A stretch of 64,000 nucleotides of DNA from JBKHYJ01 sp046565505 (GTDB lineage Bacteria > Acidobacteriota > Blastocatellia > UBA7656), in NCBI GenBank assembly GCA_046565505.1, contig JBKHYJ010000042.1:62001-126000 (forward strand), in the 5' to 3' direction. This document shows positions 58,997-64,000 of this stretch, piece by piece (the first letter of the stretch is position 1; every line of letters begins with the position of its first letter). Both the position numbers and the translations under genes were made by a program. Under the pieces are notes generated by a model, which ran no database searches, had not been told where the DNA came from, and worked only from the letters and a program-made list of their open reading frames with translations.

Positions 58997-61891
58997 ATGG
59001 AAGATGATTCGTTATTCGAGAATCGGCTGATTGACATCACCCCCCGCAGGCGGCGGGTCTGGCTTTACGTGACCATCGCCATGGCCGTGGCCGCGCTCCT
59101 GTTCGGTTCACAGCTACTCAGAATATACGTGGACTCCCTGTGGTATTCGTCGGTCGGCTACTCGGATGTTTACTGGTACAAGTTCCGTTTAGGGGGGTTA
59201 CTGTTCGCGGCCTTCTTCGTCGTCACATTCCTCATCTTCAGGGGCTCTTTCGCGCTGCTGAGCCGCGCCTTCCCGGAGCTGACGGAGCGGCCCGTCATAC
59301 GCATCGCGGCTGTCGAAGACATCAAAGAGGTAAACTTCCTGCCATACCTCTACCGCCCGGGGGTATGGGTGATCTCTACGGGCGCGGCACTGCTGTCCGC
59401 GATCAGCATGAGCCAGGCGTGGGCGGACTTCGCGCTGTACCTTAACGCACAGCAGGCGGGCGCGGCTGACCCGATCTTCAGCCGCGACGTGGGCTTTTAC
59501 CTCTTCAAGCTGCCGACGATTGAGATGCTCACGGGGTGGCTGCAAACGATTTCCGTGTTCTTGTTCATCGTCGTCGCGGGGGCGGCGGGCTACATCTGGT
59601 ACCTTGAGCGCGTGAGGAACGACGTGACTGCTTCCACGAGGCGGCGCGCGACGGCCGCCATCAGCGCGGCGGCCGCGCTGATGGCGCTCGCGTTCGCCGC
59701 CGGCACCTACGTCGAGCGGTTCGACCTTCTTCAAACCCGCAACAGATTCTTCACGGGGATCAACTACACTGACGCGAACGTGCGGCTCGCGGTGATGAAT
59801 ATCTTAATAGTCATCTTTCTCATCTCGGCGGCGGCGCTCGCGGTGAACGCCTTCTCGATGAGGCGGCTCAAGCTGATCTTCTGGCTCGCGGCTTCCGTCG
59901 CGCTCGTCTGGGTGGCGGGGCTGGTGATCATCCCGCAGTCGGTCTTTTACGTCTCCGTCAGGGCGAACGAGCTCGCGAAGGAATCGCCCTACGTAGAGCA
60001 TAACATCCAGATGACCAGGCAGGCGTTCGCGCTCGATAATTTCGAGGTGCGGCCATTCGTGCCGGCGGCGACCCTGACGGCGGAGCAAATCCAGGCTAAC
60101 CGCGACACGCTCGATAACGTGAGGCTGTGGGACAGGCGTGCCTTGCAGGCCACGCTCGGGCAGATTCAAGAGATTCGCACCTATTACGATTTCAACATGC
60201 CCGACGTTGACAGGTACGTGGTCAATGGCAAGCTCCGGCAGGTGATGCTCACAGCGCGCGAGATGAACACGAACCAGTTGCCCGAGAGAAACTGGATCAA
60301 CCAACACCTCGTCTATACGCACGGGTTCGGCGTGGCGATGAACACCGTCAGCGAGTTCACGCCGGAAGGCATGCCGCACCTGGTTTTGAAGAACATGCCC
60401 GTCGAGAGCTCCGCGCCGGAGATTCAGGTGACCCGGCCCGAAATCTATTTCGGCGAAGAGACCAACGCGCACGTCTACGTCCGCACGCGGCCGCAGCGCG
60501 GGGACCAGCCGGAGTTCAATTACCCCGCGCCCGACAATACGGAGTCCTACACCACGTACGAAGGCGGCGCGGGGATAGAGGTCGGCGGGCTACTCAGGAA
60601 GACGGCGCTCAGCCTTTACCTGGGGGATGGGGCGAACCTGCTATTCTCCGATTACATAAACTCCGACAGCCGCGTGCTCATCCACCGCAACGTCCGCGAG
60701 CGCGTCGAGAAGATCGCCCCATTCCTCATGTTCGACGATGACCCCTACATAGTCATCAGCCGCGCGGGGAAGCTTTTCTGGATCGTGGACGGCTTCACCT
60801 ACTCCGACCGCTACCCTTATTCGACCCAGTACTCCGTGGGCGGGCGCGGCCTCAATTATATACGCAACTCCGTGAAGGCGGTCGTCGACGCCTACGACGG
60901 GTCCGTGAACTTTTACGTGTTCGACGAGCCGGCCGACCCCGTAATCAACGCCTACCGAAAAATCTTCCCCTCGCTCTTCCACGCGAAGGACGAGATGCCC
61001 GCCGACCTGCGCGAGCATGTGCGGTACCCGAGCCTGTTGGTGAACGCGCAGGCCCGCGCTTACCTGCTCTACCACATACAGAACCCGCAGACCTTCTATA
61101 ACCATGAGGACCTGTGGGCCATCGCCGCGTCGGAAACCCCGGTACAGCAGGGGGGCGACCCTGAACCCATGCAGCCTTATCATGTGCTGATGCAGTTGCC
61201 CGGCGAGCAACGGCAATCCCTTGAGTTCTTGAACATCCTTCCGTTCACCCCGTCCGGCGGCAGGAGTAATATGATAGGGTGGATGGCCGCGCGCAACGAC
61301 GGCGAGAACTATGGGAAAGTGCTCGTCTACAGCTTCCCGAAGAACGTGACCGTCAATGGGCCCGCGCAGATCAGGGCGCGGGTGAACCAGGACCCTGTGC
61401 TTTCGCAACAGATGACGCTGTGGAGTCAGAGGGGGTCGGAGCTGCTGCGCGGCAACCTGCTGGTGATTCCCCTGGCCGACTCGCTGCTCTACGTCGAAGC
61501 GTTTTACCTGCAGGCGGAGGGCGGACAGTCCAAGCTGCCGGAGTTAAGGCAAGTGGCCGTCGCGACGCAGGACAGGCTCGCGTCGTCAAAGACGTTTGAC
61601 GACGCGCTACAGCTCCTCTTCCCGCAACTTCAAACGAAGCAGCCGCCCCCGCCCGCACAGCCCGAAGGGCAGATGGCTCGGTCGGGGCCGCAGCAGAATC
61701 AGCCCTCGGCCGCGCAGCCTTCAACCCCGCCCCAGGGCGGCGACGTGGACCGCCTCATACAACAGGCGCAGCAGTCGTTTTCGGATTATGAGAGGCTGAC
61801 GGCGGAAGGCAAATACAGGGAGGCGGGAGAAAGGCTCGACCAGTTGAAGCAAACCTTCGCGGAGCTCAGGCGAAAGCGCGCGGGGCAGTGA
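58997..61891 (+). CDS. UPF0182 family membrane protein
   Basis: A 964-residue protein started at ATG 58997 (MEDDSLFENRLIDITPRR). Seven hydrophobic segments in the first third (VTIAMAVAALLFGSQLLRIY, FAAFFVVTFLIFRGSFALL, and others), then a large soluble domain with the UPF0182 pattern (ASTRRRATAAISAAAALM, YVEHNIQMTRQAFALDNFEV, YTHGFGVAMNTVSEF, and LPGEQRQSLEFLNILPFTP). The final 80 residues are a Gln/Pro-rich linker and a helix (YREAGERLDQLKQTFAELRR) suggesting assembly. Length and order match the family (900-1000 aa). Function of the family is unknown. Preceded by a 176-bp spacer with a hairpin. Confidence 0.92.
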   Translation: MEDDSLFENRLIDITPRRRRVWLYVTIAMAVAALLFGSQLLRIYVDSLWYSSVGYSDVYWYKFRLGGLLFAAFFVVTFLIFRGSFALLSRAFPELTERPVIRIAAVEDIKEVNFLPYLYRPGVWVISTGAALLSAISMSQAWADFALYLNAQQAGAADPIFSRDVGFYLFKLPTIEMLTGWLQTISVFLFIVVAGAAGYIWYLERVRNDVTASTRRRATAAISAAAALMALAFAAGTYVERFDLLQTRNRFFTGINYTDANVRLAVMNILIVIFLISAAALAVNAFSMRRLKLIFWLAASVALVWVAGLVIIPQSVFYVSVRANELAKESPYVEHNIQMTRQAFALDNFEVRPFVPAATLTAEQIQANRDTLDNVRLWDRRALQATLGQIQEIRTYYDFNMPDVDRYVVNGKLRQVMLTAREMNTNQLPERNWINQHLVYTHGFGVAMNTVSEFTPEGMPHLVLKNMPVESSAPEIQVTRPEIYFGEETNAHVYVRTRPQRGDQPEFNYPAPDNTESYTTYEGGAGIEVGGLLRKTALSLYLGDGANLLFSDYINSDSRVLIHRNVRERVEKIAPFLMFDDDPYIVISRAGKLFWIVDGFTYSDRYPYSTQYSVGGRGLNYIRNSVKAVVDAYDGSVNFYVFDEPADPVINAYRKIFPSLFHAKDEMPADLREHVRYPSLLVNAQARAYLLYHIQNPQTFYNHEDLWAIAASETPVQQGGDPEPMQPYHVLMQLPGEQRQSLEFLNILPFTPSGGRSNMIGWMAARNDGENYGKVLVYSFPKNVTVNGPAQIRARVNQDPVLSQQMTLWSQRGSELLRGNLLVIPLADSLLYVEAFYLQAEGGQSKLPELRQVAVATQDRLASSKTFDDALQLLFPQLQTKQPPPPAQPEGQMARSGPQQNQPSAAQPSTPPQGGDVDRLIQQAQQSFSDYERLTAEGKYREAGERLDQLKQTFAELRRKRAGQ

Positions 61892-61945
61892 CGGAGCATT
61901 CTCCACGGGACAAAAACGACGCGGTCACTCTCTCGCCAGGACCCG

Positions 61946-63064
61946 TCATGGCTTATGCACGATCACGTCTACGCCGCGCGATGCGAGCTCGCCTTCGATG
62001 TCGCCGGCCAAAAACCGCCGCGCTTCCTCCCTTTGCCTCAACACCGAGTCCATATGGCAAAGCGTGAGCCCGCGCACGAACAGGTGTGCCTGTTCCCCCG
62101 AACATAGTTCCGAGATGGGGAGCATCTCCTTCGGAATCCATGCCAGCTCCCCCGAGAACGGCATTGCCCGTATGCTCTCATGCTCTTGCTCGACGTTGTC
62201 CATGAAGTGCGCGTGGTCGGCCCTGCGCAAGATGACCATTTGTTTTGTCGCCGGAGTCCTTTGGAATAGCTCATACAGGCCGGCCAGCGGAATGGGGGTG
62301 TCGTTCTCCGCGGCCAGGTACAACGTCGGAACGTCGCGCCCCCATGCGAAAGTAAGCTTCACGGGCAGAATCCCCGGACGGGGCTTGGAATTTCCGCCCG
62401 GCGCGAGCGCCACCACGGCCCGTATGCGCCGCTCGACTTCGGTCGCGGCGAGCGCCGTCCACCCCCCGAAGCTGTGGCCGACGATCCCGACCCGGCCGCC
62501 ATCAATCAGCGCTTCCGACTCCCACGCCGCGCTATTAAGCAGGTGATCGAGGAGGAAGCGTACATCAGGCACTCGGCTCGCTATCATCGCGTCCACTCGC
62601 GCGGCCCTCTGGTCGTCCGTCTCGCCGTCCCTGCGTGCCAGTTCCGCCGCCACCACCTCCGAGTGGTCCAACGCCGCGACGACGTACCCGTGGCTGCTCA
62701 AGTGCGTGCAAAGAAACGTGGCGGCCCGACGGTGCCCGCCGCTGTGGTGCGAGAAAATTATCAGCGGGTAAGTTCCGGGCAGCGCCGCGGCGTCGCGCAC
62801 GGCCATCTGGCCGCGCGGCGTGTCCCGCGGCGGAACAGTGAATAGGTCTTGTGTTCCCGGCGCGCTATCCTGGCCCGCATGGCGCGCGGCCGCAGGATAC
62901 CAGACCTCGCAGGGGAATGGCCTGTCCCGCGCCGCATCGAGCGCCCGGATCGTACGCACGCCCACAGGGAATCGCCCCCGGACGAAGGGGTCGTACTCGC
63001 CGGCATCTGCCGGCCCGCTTTTTTTGGAGCGTTGTTTCGCAGGCTCAAAGTTTTCGATGGCCAT
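61946..63064 (-). CDS. PAF-acetylhydrolase-like alpha/beta hydrolase
   Basis: A 372-residue protein started at the ATG at 63064 (MAIENFEPAKQRSKKSG), GAGAGG upstream. The pattern is that of platelet-activating-factor acetylhydrolase II relatives: PFPCEVWYPAAARHAG near the front, PLIIFSHHSGGHRRAATFLC (oxyanion), YVVAALDHSEVVAAELAR, the nucleophile VGIVGHSFGGWTALA, NDTPIPLAGLYELFQ (acid) and RRADHAHFMDNVEQE (His). Such enzymes cleave short acyl chains from lipids or esters. No signal peptide is visible. Convergent with the UPF0182 gene. Confidence 0.8.
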   Translation of the reverse strand: MAIENFEPAKQRSKKSGPADAGEYDPFVRGRFPVGVRTIRALDAARDRPFPCEVWYPAAARHAGQDSAPGTQDLFTVPPRDTPRGQMAVRDAAALPGTYPLIIFSHHSGGHRRAATFLCTHLSSHGYVVAALDHSEVVAAELARRDGETDDQRAARVDAMIASRVPDVRFLLDHLLNSAAWESEALIDGGRVGIVGHSFGGWTALAATEVERRIRAVVALAPGGNSKPRPGILPVKLTFAWGRDVPTLYLAAENDTPIPLAGLYELFQRTPATKQMVILRRADHAHFMDNVEQEHESIRAMPFSGELAWIPKEMLPISELCSGEQAHLFVRGLTLCHMDSVLRQREEARRFLAGDIEGELASRGVDVIVHKP

Positions 63065-63253
63065 CAAAAATACCTCTCCGTCCCGGCGCGGACGCGCCCC
63101 GGACTCCGCACACATTATATCGTTTAGGGGGCCGCGCTCACAGAGAGATTGAGGGAAGCGTGGGCGCGCGAAGCTACGGACGGCGGGCGTGACCTGAGGG
63201 AGGCCGGGGCCGGACTCGCCCCGCCCAGGTGTAGGTCTTGATTGCTTCCGCGC

Positions 63254-64000
63254 TCATCCTTCCGGCCGGGGCGCTTCTATTTCGGCGACTATAGAATGTA
63301 GCTGATTTGTTATCGCTTCGCGCTCAAACTTGATCCCGATCATCGGCAGGAATACGCGCTCGCGCGCCGCGCCGCTTATCTCTTTCAACAGCAAATGGCA
63401 AAATGCCGTCAGCACCTCCGGCGCGAATTGCTTGCCTGAGTTCCGCCGCAAGTCCGCCAGCGCGCGTTCGAGCGGCAGGCGCGAGCGGTACGGCCTGTCG
63501 GTCATCATCGCGTCGAACGAATCCGCGAGCGTGACTATCTTTGCGCCCAGGGGAATCTGGTCGCCCCTCAGGCCCTGCGGGTAGCCCGTCCCGTCCACTT
63601 TCTCGTGATGGCACTTCGTCATGTAAGCTATCTCGTTCCAGGGGTGCCTGATGTGCGACAGGATTTCGTACCCGGTCGTCACATGCTTGTTCAGCTCCGT
63701 GAATTCCCGTTCGGTCAGGGGGCGCGGGTTGTTTATGATGGCGCGGTCGACGGTTATTTTTCCGATGTCGTGTAGGTAGGCGGCAACGCCGATGTACTCC
63801 AGCTCCTGTCCCGCCAGGCCCATCTCGCGGGCGATGGCGTCGGCGTATTTTGCCACGCGGTCCGAGTGGCCGCTCGTGTAAGTGTCCTTCAGGTCGATCG
63901 CGGTCCCGAAGGCGCGGACCGTGTCGCGATAAATCTGGCGCATCTCGCGAAACATCCTGCGGTTCTCGTCCGCCTTGCGCTTGAGCGACACCATCAGGCG
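63254..64000 (-). CDS. HD-GYP domain protein (5' end beyond the window)
   Basis: The frame is still open at the right edge of the window, so the N-terminus (probably a sensor domain) is missing; an internal ATG lies at 63994. The visible part is an HD-GYP phosphodiesterase domain: LKDTYTSGHSDRVAKYADAI, then LHDIGKITVDRAIINNPRPL with the HD metal motif, HHEKVDGTGYPQGL with the GYP signature, and LADSFDAMMTDRPYR. HD-GYP enzymes degrade cyclic di-GMP. All hallmark residues are present, so it should be active. The visible domain starts with a coiled helix (KRKADENRRMFREMRQIYRD). Confidence 0.85.
   Translation of the reverse strand, partial: RLMVSLKRKADENRRMFREMRQIYRDTVRAFGTAIDLKDTYTSGHSDRVAKYADAIAREMGLAGQELEYIGVAAYLHDIGKITVDRAIINNPRPLTEREFTELNKHVTTGYEILSHIRHPWNEIAYMTKCHHEKVDGTGYPQGLRGDQIPLGAKIVTLADSFDAMMTDRPYRSRLPLERALADLRRNSGKQFAPEVLTAFCHLLLKEISGAARERVFLPMIGIKFEREAITNQLHSIVAEIEAPRPEG

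Overview
This is about 64 kb of high-GC bacterial chromosome. The gene families point to an environmental, probably Gram-negative bacterium, and most suggest Acidobacteriota (possibly Blastocatellia): two MacB/FtsX-type permeases, one with an N-terminal prefix domain and an overlapping PadR regulator; a UPF0182 membrane protein; DUF6624, DUF5996 and DUF3276 proteins; and a long modular NRPS locus. The lineage is inferred from gene content only. I found no rRNA, tRNA, CRISPR array, integrase or insertion sequence.

Left part (1-16.3 kb): the end of a MoxR/CbbQ-type AAA+ ATPase, a fumarylacetoacetate-hydrolase-family enzyme, a short homoserine dehydrogenase, and an envelope-stress-like operon of ECF sigma factor, zinc-finger anti-sigma factor and a two-PDZ HtrA-like protein that has lost its catalytic residues. 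Then come a Pur-alpha-like DUF3276 protein, a LysE exporter, a secreted alpha/alpha-barrel protein, DUF6624, a DUF421 membrane protein, a membrane-anchored helical protein with an apparent frameshift, DUF5996, and a secreted protein with a duplicated unrecognised domain around two Ig-like domains.

Centre (17.3-47.0 kb): a lipopeptide gene cluster, nearly all on the minus strand. The first synthetase (4813 aa) reads FAAL-ACP-C-A(MT)-PCP-C-A-PCP-C-C*-A-PCP and the second (1387 aa) reads C-A-PCP-TE. Adenylation pocket residues read by eye give an unassigned first residue (probably N-methylated), Asp at position 2, Ser at position 3 and an uncertain, possibly acidic residue 4. Around them lie a free-standing acyl carrier protein, a membrane fatty acid desaturase, an EntS-like MFS exporter, a MacB-like permease, two paralogous SAM methyltransferases, a free-standing B3/4 (PheRS editing-like) protein, a GLFV-dehydrogenase-like protein with an altered active site, and a SyrP-like TauD dioxygenase on the opposite strand. 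The Asp module, the tandem C-C* and the SyrP-like hydroxylase together suggest beta-hydroxy-aspartate and perhaps a metal-binding (siderophore-like) acyl tetrapeptide. This cluster is the main candidate for an undescribed system.

Right part (47.0-64 kb): a gene-poor, more AT-rich 1.3 kb stretch upstream of the NRPS, then a small secreted protein, a secreted NPP-type phosphodiesterase, a GT39-like membrane glycosyltransferase, a PadR/permease pair with a clear inverted-repeat operator, a metallo-beta-lactamase-fold hydrolase, an MFS transporter, two alpha/beta hydrolases, a UPF0182 protein, and an HD-GYP protein cut by the window end.
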